Shown here piece by piece: positions 10,552 to 23,198 of a DNA stretch of 64,000 bases (its first letter is position 1; the number at the start of each line of letters is the position of its first letter). The notes beneath the pieces were generated by a model. It was not told the DNA's origin, did no database searches, and worked only from the letters and a program-made list of their open reading frames with translations. This stretch comes from Salisapilia sapeloensis (taxonomy: Eukaryota; Oomycota; Peronosporomycetes; Peronosporales; Salisapiliaceae), in the NCBI GenBank assembly GCA_023334545.1, contig JAADVB010000018.1, positions 62,001 through 126,000 of the forward strand. The letters are read 5' to 3'. The translations under genes were made by a program, and so were the position numbers.

Positions 10552-11236
10552 ATGACTGGTACACGCGTGCTTTTGATCGACAATTATGACTCGTTTACGT
10601 ACAATATCTTTCAGGTATCTAGTAGCTTTGTATATATATATCGATCGAGGACTTATGTGTACTAGTATATGTCGCAATTGGGGGCACAAGTCGACGTCTA
10701 TCGGAATGACCAGATCAGCATCGACGAGATTCGAAAATTAAATCCGGATCGGATTATGATTTCACCAGGTCCAGGTTCTCCGAAAGACTCGGGTATCTCG
10801 TGTGATGTCATTCGTGAGTTTGGTGGTCAAATTCCCATTGCTGGTGTCTGTCTCGGTGCGTCATCTTCGTACATGACACGACTAGTAGCATGCTAATGAG
10901 CATAAGATAGGATTGCAATGCATGTTTGAAGTGTATGGCGGTACAGTCGGTCGTGCAGGAGAGATATTCCACGGCAAGAGCTCTACGATCGAGAATGATG
11001 GCAAAGGATTATTCCAAGGCATGAAGTCGGAAGTAGATGCCATTCGATACCACTCGCTCATTGGTTTCCCAGACACACTACCGGATGAATTGGAAGTGAC
11101 GGCACGAGTCAAAGGTAGTGACATGATAATGGGTGTTCGTCACAAGACGTACAAGATGGAAGCTGTTCAATTCCATCCCGAGAGCATTCTCACGGAAGAC
11201 GGCATGAAGATGTTTAACAACTTCTTAGCCATGTAA
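10552..11236 (+). CDS. trpG: Anthranilate/aminodeoxychorismate synthase glutamine amidotransferase subunit (class I GATase)
   Basis: Three exons: 10552-10614, 10666-10855 and 10911-11236, giving 192 aa. It matches stand-alone TrpG/PabA throughout: [16 protein letters not shown] at the N-terminus, [14 protein letters not shown] (oxyanion strand), [15 protein letters not shown] with the catalytic Cys, and [15 protein letters not shown] with the His and Glu of the triad. The Cys motif carries Leu where most family members have His (GVCLGHQ). The subunit releases ammonia from glutamine for chorismate amination by a partner synthase not in this window, in tryptophan or folate biosynthesis. In true fungi this activity is usually part of a fusion protein; here it is a single-domain protein. 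TrpG versus PabA specificity cannot be told from sequence. Confidence 0.9.
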
Positions 11237-11294
11237 AGAATCAAAAGCATTTTCTTTGATTGACTTGAGAGTACAATTCTACTTGAAGTAAAAG

Positions 11295-12921
11295 CTATCG
11301 AGTCCGCATGGCTCGACGTCGGCTGAGTGTCCAGCAAAGACCGATAAACGTAAGCAAGACGGTGCCAGCACCGACGATTATCCCAGTCGTCAGCCACGTA
11401 TCAAAGGACATGCCGAAGAACTCGGCTTTGCCACCGCCATCAATTGTCGTATTTACAGGACCAGCAACAGCACCAGTCGGGATGACAGGAAAGACACTGA
11501 CGCCACAATTGATCTTGTTATCAGTCCGCAACTTGACGAATCCCTTGTCTCCCCACGCAGGACCATACGAGTTTTTCAAAATCCAATAGTCTCCATCGTC
11601 ACTTCCGTAGCCTACGAGCACGAGCGCGTGATCAATGGAGGAGCTGTCCATCATGACACCATTGTCCGGACACTCGTACACGCCACCCTTGTAGTCTTTA
11701 AAGGTACTTCCAGAGTTAATCGCGACAGAGATCGGTTGTTGCTGTAGTGCTGCTTTTAGTAGTTGCGTCGAGTCAGAGGACTGTTCGCAATCTTTCCCGA
11801 CTGCTTGTTCCCAGCTCTCGATACTAGCAGCAGCTCTCGACTCGTCTGGTTGACAAGTGGCAGAATCGTTCCGTGTGGCCGATGGATTGTATCCATGCGC
11901 CCCACCAGCGTCTTGGTACGGCAGTTCCAATTGACTCAGCAAGTTCATACGCAATTGAGCAGCGTCAGCAAAGGCACCGTGGGTCATGCCACCGTTACAT
12001 CCGTTGTTAAAGCTCCCCCATTTCATTCGAGATTGAAGCCAAGCAGCGCCACTCGCACCAGCACCTTCGACCCAGCAGTACTCGAACGTCGCAGTCATCT
12101 GACGCGTACTGCAGTCGAGGAACTGCTGCGGAGAGAGGGAGACGGCCGAGGCATTGGAGTTGATCGCGACAGCGCCTTCGATGGCGTCTGCGGCGGCAAA
12201 GGCCCAGCAACTGCCACAGTTTTCTTGTGACTTGACGGACGAGCAGACGCTAAAGCCGAGTGGGTTGTCTGTCGTGCACCAGTTTAACGATGACGGAAGC
12301 GATGATGTGCTTGGTAAATCTGATGGTGCTGGAGCTGGCGTAGCAGCTGAGTTGGAGGCTCCTAGAGGTGCGAAATCGACGGGTTGATCGCTCTGTTGAG
12401 CCTCTTGGAGTCGACGCTGTTTCTTCGCGACGAGTTCTTGCTCGACGAATTCACGAGCGGTCTGATGATGATAGTCGTCTTCATAAAGATGTCGGTGGTT
12501 GACACCCATCTTGTAGGCAAACTGATGATCGAGTTCGAGCGCATGGCGATGGACATCTAAGGAGAAAAGAAAAAATTAAGAATGATATATTTCTACCAAT
12601 GTATGCTTCATAGGAATACTGGGGAGATTCTTGTATATATAGAAGATGTGTGAATATTGGTAGAGAGTACATACCTTCAATGTACTCGACATGATCTTCT
12701 AATCGTTGTCGAAATTCGAAGTGAGTCGAGTAGTCGAGGTCATCCGAGGCCATGAGCTCTCGGATCATTGTGTGGGCATCCACGGCGTTTCCGTTCGAGT
12801 CAGCCCATAGGCATGCTCCAGTGGTTTCACATCGGAGCAACGTGCCCAAGGATTCACTCCCGGCATGGACCAGGCTCAGACCAGCAGTCAGGATAAGAGC
12901 CGGTAATTTTCGCACCACCAT
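11295..12921 (-). CDS. Papain-family (C1A, cathepsin-like) cysteine protease with signal peptide and C-terminal TM anchor
   Basis: Two exons on the minus strand, 12921-12675 and 12556-11295 (118-nt intron), giving 502 aa. The N-terminus MVVRKLPALILTAGLSLVHA is a clear signal peptide. A propeptide of the I29 type follows (FEFRQRLEDHVEYIEDVH..FAYKMGVNHR). The mature domain carries all active-site motifs: oxyanion Gln in VKSQENCGSCWAF with the catalytic Cys, the catalytic His in SSSIDHALVLVGYG, and the catalytic Asn in WILKNSYGPAWGDKGF. After the protease domain a hydrophobic helix (TGIIVGAGTVLLTFIGLCW) and a short RRRAMRTR tail predict a type I membrane anchor, unusual for cathepsins. A Pro/Ala/Ser-rich linker separates propeptide and catalytic domain. 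Likely lysosomal/vacuolar or surface proteolysis. The 3' end is 58 bp from the convergent trpG. Confidence 0.93.
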
Positions 12922-13414
12922 CTTTAGAATGTAGATGTGTAGTTGATGAAAGGCGGGAGTGCACCTCTAGGAGATGCTCGAGCGTGGATATGACGGTGGT
13001 CGAAACGAGGAAGAGGTAGGACACGGAAGCTCTCTACCCGACGACAAATGCGATCACTGGGTCGAGCCCAGTCTGCAAGTTAGAAAAGTTACTTATTGCC
13101 GATAGAACGCGTTATTTCGAGACGATTGCAGCATTTTGTATGGTCGGTCAGTATAATAGCGACCATTTGACAACTGCATAGGTTAACGGTTAGGTGTACG
13201 CGAAGACTTGACTGATTAAGGTTTCGGTGCCTGTGCTGGACGCAGGTCCATGAACCTGCGTACCTCTGAGTAGATTGATGCCATTATTCCATTCCTAGTA
13301 GAGTCGTACGGTGTGTGCAGAAGGGCGACAGCACTCACAATCTAGCGAGCATTGGTTACGAACCAGTATTAGTTTTCGATCTTGGAAGGTCGCTTCCAGT
13401 CGCAAATCCTACAG
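12922..13414. other. Intergenic region with divergent promoters
   Basis: About 490 bp between the protease start (minus strand) and the first giant gene (plus strand). I see no tRNA, no supported small gene and one short perfect inverted repeat (listed separately). A frame upstream of the giant gene lacks an ATG before 13415. Confidence 0.4.
13240..13261. repeat. Short perfect inverted repeat (8-bp arms, 6-nt loop)
   Basis: ACGCAGGT and ACCTGCGT are separated by CCATGA, about 155 bp upstream of the giant gene start. It could be a hairpin or a palindromic protein-binding site. At this length chance occurrence is also quite possible. Confidence 0.35.
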
Positions 13415-16400
13415 ATGCCGAAGCGTACATCGCACGCGTGTGCTGTTGTCTTGTTCGCGCTCGTTCTGAGAAATGTGTTTGGGACACTATCCGATGTGAC
13501 TATCGCTCCTAATGACGATAGCGCTGGTATCACCGGGACCATCTCCATCACGTTTGTATCCGATCTATCCATTGCTCTTGACAGTGAGCTTTCCATCCTC
13601 CTTCCTACAGGCTTTGAAATTGCAAGTACAGCAGCAGCATCTCCTGATAATAGCAACTCCGACGGGACAACATTGTCAGTTGTCTCTCAAGCGTCTACTT
13701 CTTTGCGATGCAAGATCGAGACAGCGGCAATTTCTTCATTTACAGCTTTTGCTTTCGATGTCACGGACGTCACGAATCCAGCCGAGGGATCATGGCAACC
13801 GACGACGTTGATTCTATACGATAGTGAAGGCATCGAGTTGGATCGAACCAGTTTTATTCCAGCCATCGACATCGTCTTGACGCCATTCAGTTCTGTAGCC
13901 ACTGCGCTGGACACAACGGATGCAGGTGCGACAGGAGCAGCCTCGATATCCTTTACAACAGATGTAGCTTTAAAGATTGGTAGTAAGATCGTAGTCGTTT
14001 TTCCAGCAGCATTAGCACTTCAACCAACAGAGGTGACGCCCACTAGTAGCATTTTAGACTCATCGAGTACCTTGTCCTATCAGGCACCGTCGACAGCAAC
14101 TGTTGTCATCCAAGGCACAGATATTTCGGCAGGTGAAGACGTGTCTTTCTCGTTAGATGGTATCACGAACCCAGGCGAGAGTTCCTTGGCAGACTTCGTT
14201 GTTACATCGACGGATGGATCGAATAAGATCTACCAACGATCTCCTGTTGCTGGTGGAGACATCACTAGTACAGAGTTAACTGATGTCCATTTAGTCAGTA
14301 CATCTCTTCTTGCAGGTACTCCTACAGCATTCACGATAGAATATACGTCTAAGGTGCCAATACCAGTCAACGGCATGTTTGTACTTAGCTTACCGACAGA
14401 TTATAAGCTTGATGCCTCGTCTTTTGTGCTGTCAGATAGTAATAGTGGTGACTCGATAAGCGGCATCTTGTCTTCCCAACTGATAGTGTTTCCTTTCGAT
14501 GCTGCTGTGGCATCTGGGGCACAGAGCTTTACCCTGGAGCAGGTGTTCAATCCTAGTGCCCGTACCACAGACACCTTTATGATGTGGACAGCAGATGCAA
14601 ATGGATTGCTGTTGGAAGTAGCTGTTGGGATCAACGGATTTGAAATTGCCGCTGGTACGATTTCAGATGCACACTTTCAACCGCAACGTGCGAATCCTGG
14701 TCTAGACTCATCCGCTACGCTTACGTTTACCACTTCTGCTCGACTAGTACCTGGCAGCTACTTGCAATTGTTCATACCGCAAGATGATTATAAACCAGTA
14801 GGAAGTGGACTATTCGTAGATGTACAGACTCCTTCGTCAATCACAGCTACGATTACTTGGGATACAGGAGCGTCTAAAGCTGTTATAAAGATTACTGGAC
14901 CCAATACTATTCCACCAGGAGCTGACGTTACAATATCTTTATCTACTTTCCAAATGCCTCCATCCGTCCGTGCGGCAACATCTACAGCTTCAATTGAGAG
15001 TTATGACGCGTCTGATCTAGCTTTAGATGCATCCAGTGTTGTAAACATGGCTGAAATTGAAGCCGTGACCATCCTCAATTGTGTCTGGACGACATTTTCG
15101 CCCAATCCAGGCATATTATCGAGCGTTGAGATTGTATTTGAAACTAGTGGTCGTATCCCTGCGTCTGGAGCTGTTAAAATATTGTTACCTAGTGATGACT
15201 TTAGTGCTGCTGTTGTCGAAAACGCACCGAGTATAACATTTATCTATCCGTCCAATATGACAGGAACAGGGTCGTTTGATGCGGATCTACATGAATTGGA
15301 AATTGTTCTAGATGAGGAACTGCCGAGGCTTGGTACCGTCAAACTACAAGTAGCGACACTGAATACACCATGGTCGGTTCGATCGGCGAATCGATCCGGA
15401 TCAACGTTACGGACACTTGACACAGTAGGAGTGACCATCGATGGACCAAGTCTACTGCAGCTTGATGCTATTCAGCCAGGGCCATTATTAGGTGACCGAT
15501 TGTGGACGTCAAGTGAGCCGTATGCAGGTATCACAAGCGATCAAGAAGTGACGTGGATGAACCACGGTCAGCTCTCTGTTGGCAGTCGCATTGAAATCAC
15601 GCTTCCAGTAACTGGATGGAGTGCGAGTGAGATTTCGACCGTAGATCTCATCTCTCCAAACATTGGATTAACGTTTAGTTATGCCTTTGATCTTCCGACA
15701 CGAACACTAACATTGACAATTGATGGATCAGTGGATCTACCGTCTAATTCTGTCATTCTGTTACAATTTCCAGGTGTAAAAAATCCTCCGAATGAAGTCG
15801 GCAATACAAAAGCAAGCGTCACTACGTTTGCACCGGACGGCATTGCCGTAGATGGACCCGATACGATTTCCATTCGACCGATTGGGGTCGGGCAGATAAC
15901 AGGTGTGAAGACATTGACAAGTGTGAATAATGCGGCGAGTATGGCGAGTGACCAGGAAGTACGTGTGACGTTGAATGGTGCACTTGCATCTGGGGGCTTT
16001 ATCTATTTTATTTTTCCACAGGATGTAGGATGGAGAGCTCTAACACTTCCATTAGATGTTCAATTTAGTAGTCCACCAGATATCACAGCTACTTCTGTCG
16101 AGTGGACTGCAGCAGAGTGTGAAGTACGCATTGAGATCGATGGAAACATACCGGAGCGAACAGATATTGAGGTGGTAGTTAAAGGATTGGCAAATCCGTA
16201 TCAGATACATGGCACGTCGTTGCTTACTGTCTTGACGAAAGTGTCAACTCGATTGGCAGTAGATGCATCAGATAATATAGTTATTAACTCCATATCAAGT
16301 GGAGAGTTACCTAGTGGAGCAACATGGACATCGACTATTGCTACGCCAGGCGTATCATCTACACATATCTTGTCGTTGACAACTGCTGGTGAGATGTTGG

Positions 16401-19400
16401 AAGAAGCTAGTATTTGTCTTTCTTTCCCAAAGACAGACTCGTGGGTGTTCCAGTCTATGAACAATGCTAAACTAACTGATGAAAGCACTGGTAAGACCGA
16501 TACAACACAGGCGTTGTGGTATGCATCTCGGAAAGAATTGTGCGTCATGATCGTCTCTACTATCAAGCAAGAGACGTCAATTATAGTTGAGATCATAGAC
16601 GTCGTATCGCCCATGTCTGTTCGTTCGGAAACAAATAGAAGTATGAAAGCTGTGGGTCATCTAGAAGGTGACATTGCTTCTGGGACGTATACTCTCAATG
16701 CGGTTACAGCAGGAGAGCTTACTGGAAGTCTAAGTTGGGAGTCGGCGTTTTATTCTCCGGGTGCAGTGGCAGGTCTGAGAACAAGCGCAACCTTAATGTT
16801 TACGACGATAGGTGCGATCCCAACCGGTAGTGCTGTGGTACTCACACTACCCGTCGAATGGAAATTACTTCCTGAATGCTTTGTTTCTCGCATGCTGCCA
16901 CCGCTTTCTGTGTCTGCGTTATGTAGTGACAACATTTTAACGATCTTACTGGAGAATGATGTGAATGAAGGACAAGCGATAGAGCTTGAGCTTAATGGAG
17001 TTATAAATCCACCTACGACACAACCTGCTGGTATTGCAACAGCCACGAGTTATGCTTCTGATGGAGGTATAATCGATCAGTCCATCGCTATAACAACGAA
17101 TGCGATTGTGAGTCAAGTGACGGATATCCAAAGTGCTGGAGACGTTCGTGTGGCTGTTCGAGGTGTCGAAAAGGTATTTACTTTCGTCGGTGATAGCGTT
17201 GCTTCTCAAGATATTGTCAAGTTCATGCCATTTGATACATCGAGTGATACGAACTGTGGAACGTTTACGTCAGGTATGTCAGATGCAGGTGGGGTGACGA
17301 TACAATACCTCGATTCGAAACTTTCTATAGCACTGACATTCGGTGTCTCCTCTATCGATGGACAGCCTTTTACGATCTGCTACAAGCACGGATCAAATCC
17401 TTTTCGATTATACAGTAGCTTTGCATTCTATGTTAAAGAAGTAAAAGAAATTGTTGTAAATGAAGGATTAGCATCATTAGCAGTCTCCAACTACATCAAG
17501 AACTGGAGGATAGTCGGCAATGGACTTGCAGATGGAGACTCTATCCGATGGATCGATCTAGATATTGTAAACGCTGCAATCTCTATAGAAGATGTAGATT
17601 GCTCTGATACGAATCACTTGGCTGTTTTACTCGGTGATGATAATCCACTACCTGGAGAAGATGACTACACGAGGGTGCTAAATAGACCTCTTTTCGAGTC
17701 TATGTATGCTTTTACAGAAGCAGACGCTGGGAAAACGTTTTGTCTTTGCATGAAATTCGGACAAGAACCTTTTACTGTATACCCGACTCTGCAGGTTAGA
17801 GTAAATCATGTGAGCGATATGACTGCCGCTGTCATGGGTAGCAACGATGTGGTCGTAGCTGATGCGACGAAACGCTTCTTATTGCATGGACATGGGCTCA
17901 AACAAAGTCATCGCATCTTTTTCATCGAAAGTGATGGAGCTGAGGACTGTCATCTAGCTTTCAACGATGAAACGAGGAGACTACGTCATTACTTTGATAA
18001 TCAGTACCAGACTATACTCTACCTTGATGCAGACCAAGCCTTCGATGTTCATTTTGACAGTGCTGATGCTGGAAAGTGGGCGTCTCTGTGCTATGAATTC
18101 GAGAATGAGCCCTTTCAATATTACCCGAGTCATTCTGTATACATTCATGGCGTTTCTGGCTTTAGTGGATCATTAGGAGAACCTGACTTTGCTGTTGCGC
18201 ATGTACCAGAGCCACTCACCTACTTTGGTTTTGGACTGCATGAAGGAGATCAAGTTCGATGGGTCGCAAATGGGCAGAGTGACTGTGAGACGAACTTTGG
18301 AAAGCTTGTGGCAAGCGATACATCCGTCGTGTTTGAAACGACGACGTTAGATTCAGACTCTAGTGCCAGCTTTAACTTTTCATCTGATCAAGTCGATTAT
18401 AACCCTGTCCTTTGCTACAAGTTTGGGTCGGAAGAATATAAATTGTATGAGCAACTGACGATATCGATTGGAACGATCAAACGTAAGGTTGCAACTGTCG
18501 GAGAGAAAGATGTGGCAGTCACGCACTATCGAAAGCTATTTGCGTTACAAGGTGAGAATACAGCAAAGGGAGATCGAGTCGCTTGGACGTTTGATACGTC
18601 CGTTAATTCCTGTGATGACTTGGCACAACAGAACATAGACGCAGAGACAGGTGATGGACCATTGCTGGCGTATGTCAATGATGATCTGTACGTCGGAGTG
18701 AACTTTATCTCTGCCGTGTCAGGACTTCGAGTCTCTCTATGCTATGGCTTTGGCACGGAGCCATTGAAACTTTATTCTAACCTTCAGGTACGCGTGAAAA
18801 GCGTTAAGGGCGTCTTGGCAGGACGAGGAAGTCCGTCGATTGCTGTTGTCGGAGCTCCTAAGTCACTAGAGTTTAGAGGCGACGGGGTGAGTACTGGTGA
18901 CTTTGCAAAGTTCGTCGCGCAATCACCGGATGGATGTAACCAGCCTGGTGTGTCTTTGATAGACATTGCAAAGGAGTATGATCGATACGATGATATGGCT
19001 TTGTATTTATATCAGACGATGGCAGGCGTCACTAGTGCTAGTTTTAACTTTGTCGATGATGATATGACGCCAGGTGAACAGCGCGTACTGTGCTACTCGT
19101 TCTCTGGGAAAGAGCCGTACTTTTACTATGAAGATTTTGTCATTGATATACATACTGCTCGTGCTTTCGAATATGCTGAAGGGTATGCCTTTGGTGATCC
19201 TTCTATTGCTGTCGCACGTGAAATAAAAAAAGTTGTACTCACTGGCGTGGGTATCACTCAGCATGATGTGGTAAAATTCATATCATCTACAGCTGCATCT
19301 GATCAGGATTGTCTTGACTTTCCACCGATGGGGATGTCTTCTGATGTGACAGTAGAGGAAGACGGTGTGATCACCTTGGCATTTGATCACGGATCTAAAG

Positions 19401-22400
19401 ACACCGCCTGGCGTCTTTGCTATCGAACAGGCGATGAGCCTTATCGACTCTTTCCATCCATGACCATGGAAGTAAAGGAAATAACTAATTTCCTCGACTA
19501 CTTGAACCCTAAATCGACAGTGCTTAGTCGGATGGCGACGATCGGGCATGAAAAAGTATGGCAACCTATAGGCTCAGGTATCTCTGCTGGGGATACAGTA
19601 AAATTCGTATATAGGACTGTCGTCTCAAGCGATGCTTGTGGTGGTACAAGTGCGAATATGGTACTAGGTACGACGATGATGACTGTGTCAGCAGAACACC
19701 TTACATTTACAGGTCTCTTTACGCAGTATCCGTCCGTCCTGAGTGATGCGTATCATATTTGCTATCAATTTCAGAACGAACCATTTGCTTACATTCCAAA
19801 CTTTGATATCAAGACGTTCGGTATTAAGGGTATTGATAGATCTACGATCTTGGCACAGGCGGCGACGCTTATACGCGTACAAGGCTTTCGTATAAGTAGT
19901 GACGATCAACTCGCATGGACAAAGACAGAATCTTGTGCAGATGCATTTAAAGTCTCGAATGTCGTAGACACAGAAGCTGTCGTGCAGTTTGACACGGTGT
20001 ACGACGAGCTCTTCCTTTGCTATAGTTTCAGTAGACAACGATGGGAACGTTTTGATAGTATTCGGCTATCTGTAGTGCAAGCTGATATCTGGGTACCTTC
20101 TGTCGCGACGATCGTAGCGCAGCAAGAGGAGGTCATTGAGGTGTCTGGAACGTTCGGATTGACGATGGGTGAGAGTAGCTTGGCATGGATCCCAGCTGAC
20201 GCATCCGCGTGCAGTGAGAGCTTAATGGATGCGTACGCAGGTATTATGCAAAGCTCTATCGTAGCTTCCGTAGCTTCTTCAACATCCGTCGCACGATCCG
20301 GATCGTCTGTCTTCCGCGTCAAGTATGAAGCTCCAGGTGCGGAGACAACAGAAGGTATAACAGGTGCGAATATTGGTGTCTGGAAGCTTTGTTTTAAATT
20401 TGGCAGCATGTCGAGCACTCTTTTATTCGACGACGTCCTCTGTGAAGTCTTGAACGTTTATGATGTGAGCTTAGTAGCTCGTGACACGACGTTAGGTGGT
20501 ACCACCATGACGTTCCAATTCAAGGGAGTTGGATTAGAAGATATGGATATGGCAAAGTGGGTAGCTGCATCAGACGTCGTTAGTGATGAAGACTGTGAGA
20601 CAGCGCCTCCGCTTGGTGAGAGCGTGGAGTCTGCTGTGCTTAATAGTAGAGCGACGTTCACCTTCCATGACGTAAATACAGATATGGCTCTCTGCTATTT
20701 ATTCAAAGGACACAGCTACAAACTATATGCAGGTCTAAATGTCCGCGACGCGACATCGGCTTCATCCGTGTCGAGTGTGCAGCGTGATCTTTCAGCTACG
20801 ACTGAAGAAGAAAATCATCTTGATGCAGTGGAAAGTGAACAGATACATAGAAGCTCACAAGCAGCCACAGTGCGGTTGAGATTAGATAGAGATATAGACT
20901 TGATACCACCAGGATCGGATGCTGAAGCTACGTTCAAGACCGACTTTATCTCTGCTTTATCTATAGCCTTAGACATTCCTGCTTCTAGAGTAGTTATAAA
21001 GCAGATCACAAGAGGATCGGTTATTGTCGAATTCGACATCTTGCCATCCGATAACGTTGCTGACCCTCTTGCAAACGAAGTAGTACAGTCTATAGCTAGT
21101 GAGCTTGAAGATCCTCAGGGCACACTAAAAGACAACGCTGTGATGGCGGATATTGATACCCAGGATGGTCTTCAGACGATATATTATTTTCTAGATATCG
21201 AAGAGAGCACGCCGAAGCCGTTCAAGTCTGTTCCTTACCAGCGCAAGGGTCTGTTCACGTTCGTCCAGCCTGTATATAGCATTACAGAAGAGTCCAGTAC
21301 GCTTAGTATTCCTATCATGCGACTTCATGGTACGAACGGCATGGTCACCGTGCCGATTGATATAGACTATAGTGGTATCGGTTCGGCAACGTTCGATGAA
21401 GATTACTCGATCGTAACGGATTTAAATGACGCAGGTCGACGTAGATTCGTTCGTTTCGATGCTGGAGAGAAGGTCAAATACGTAGATGTAGTGGTAGCGA
21501 ATGATAGTATGGTGGAAGCACACTTTGAAAGCTTCGAGATAACGCTTCAGACACCAGAGGCGCTCCAGACAGCTTTAGGAGATATCTATACAACCACCAT
21601 TCGGATATATGATTCACGTCAAGGAGAAGTACTTGCTTCATCTACATTTGGTAACTCTGATCCACAAGGCTGGAGTGTTGTTGGGAATGGAAATGACGCA
21701 CACTTGCGTGTTAGTTCCAATGGGATCTTTGCAGTGGACAACAGTGTCGGTGAAGGGGAGTATAATGAGAAATGTGATGCAGCCTCCCCGACTGGCTCAT
21801 GCTCGTATACATGTACTTTAGGCGGAAATATCTTACACGGTAGTGGATTGAGCTCCCCTTACAATTCCTTACTACTGGACGGAGATGATTACGCCGTCAG
21901 CACTAGCGAACTATCCTCCTTTCCGACAAAGGTACCTTCTCTATCTCTACATCATGCTCATATTTACTTATTCTGGTTGGTTTTAGGAGTTTACTCTGTC
22001 GCTGTGGGTCAAGACAACTTCGACGTCGACGGATAATTGTCTATTCTCCTACTCGATCGTTTCGTCCACAACTCCTCTCGTAGCTTTGGCAATCTGCAAT
22101 CCATCCAACCTTCAAATCTACATCAATGCTCACAACGATTTGGATGGTCTGACAACGTTTGTAAATATTTCGGATGGTGCATGGCACTTTATTGCGCTTG
22201 AATGGGATTCACAAGACGGACGAGTATACTTGTTCGATAACGCCTTACTAGTCTTTGACGGAGGGCCTTATCATGGAGGTATGCCTCTGCACTCAGCGCG
22301 CGGTTTATTAATTCTTGGAGCTCTGGTGCTATCTGGATCAGAACCTTACTGCACAAACACGATGAATGAAAGTCTGGAAGGAGATAGAATTGAAGTATCC

Positions 22401-23135
22401 TGTGACATCGTACTTGGCTCTGGGTTCCGTGGTGAGCTTCAGCACTTGCATGTTTGGAGTAGAGCGTTGTCGTTATCCGAACTACGAAGGGAAGTGGCTT
22501 GGCCGATGCAAGTGACTTTAAATGGTCTCGTCGTTGGATGGAACTTCGATCGCCCGCATCTGCTCGACGATGGATATCACGTGAATGATATCACGACTAC
22601 GGGACAGCAAGCAAAACATATAGGCTATATTTATTGTTCAACATTACTAGGATCCAGTTCTTGCTTTTCGCAAGGCAGCGTGCCATCTCTATACTCTCCA
22701 AGCTTTCCTTGCGGCCCAGTGTATGCCAACCTCTGGCACTTTTCCGCTCCAGAGTACTTTGTCCAGCAATTAGCTTTTTCCTACGGCGGCAGACTGCAGT
22801 ACAAGATGCTCGCTCCTAGCTACAACGGAAGGCCTCGACCTAGAAGAGGCCAAATCTCACTCTTTGCATCCGATGGAACGCATCTCTCTCGATCGTTAGG
22901 GAGTTTCCAATTGCCTTTAGCATCATCTTGGACGTATTACTCTGTTATACTACGAGAGGACTTTGCTTGGATTCAAGAACCCGCCGGTACGTCCGTTAGT
23001 ACAGAGACATTTCGACACGTCCTAGAGACAGCTTCTAGCTTATGGATACGAGGGGACCTATGGGGATCAAGTACGTCTGGATTAGGACAAGAAGTAGTCT
23101 ATCTAAATGACGTCATCCTACATGCACGACCGTAA
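13415..23135 (+). CDS. Giant secreted modular protein (about 3,221 aa): two repeat families, Calx-beta, concanavalin-like and laminin-B-like domains
   Basis: Two exons, 13415-21931 and 21987-23135; the 55-nt intron keeps frame and completes the jelly-roll strand KEFTLSLWVKT. The start at 13415 gives a signal peptide (SHACAVVLFALVLRNVFG). Order of parts: about nine type-1 beta repeats of about 130 aa, each with a hydrophobic FP/LP signature such as GSKIVVVFPAAL; eleven type-2 repeats of about 110 aa ending in a C-Y-x-F-x-x-E-P-F-x-x-Y signature (for example CYKFGSEEYKLY); a SEA-like segment (SALSIALDIPASRVVIKQIT); a Calx-beta domain (DYSGIGSATFDEDYSI); a concanavalin A/LamG-like domain (ISDGAWHFIALEWDSQDG); and a laminin IV/B-like domain (LWHFSAPEYFVQQLAFSYGG). 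No TM anchor is seen. Likely a cell-surface, wall or adhesion protein. Repeat counts are mine by eye. Confidence 0.85.
13487..17100 (+). repeat. Nine type-1 beta-sandwich-like protein repeats
   Basis: Divergent tandem units of about 130 codons. Each starts with a stretch like LxDVxWxxxxxxPG, then an FTT-like strand, then a hydrophobic GSxIxIxLP strand (examples: GSKIVVVFPA, GSYLQLFIPQ, GSRIEITLPV, GSAVVLTLPV), and closes near a VxNPxxVRxAx motif. Units are diverged at DNA level, so they are an old array rather than recent amplification. I do not recognise a named domain. Confidence 0.7.
17107..20760 (+). repeat. Eleven type-2 protein repeats with a CYxFxxEPFxxY end signature
   Basis: Units of about 100-115 codons. 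Each has an initial FxGxGLxxGDxxRW-like strand, a mid-unit Cys and a terminal C-Y-x-F-x-x-E-P-F-x-x-Y motif (CYKHGSNPFRLY, CMKFGQEPFTVY, CYEFENEPFQYY, CYGFGTEPLKLY, CYRTGDEPYRLF, CYLFKGHSYKLY and others). The two Cys per unit suggest one disulfide per repeat, consistent with secretion. Units 9 and 10 are the most degenerate. Confidence 0.7.
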
Positions 23136-23198
23136 CACGTACAAACTTTATGATATTTCAGTCAAACAAATTGTCTTCTACTTGTATTCGCGAAAGAA

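Noticed and set aside
13382-13414. In-frame extension upstream of the first giant gene
   Set aside because: It begins with a non-ATG codon, and the ATG at 13415 places a good signal peptide at the N-terminus.
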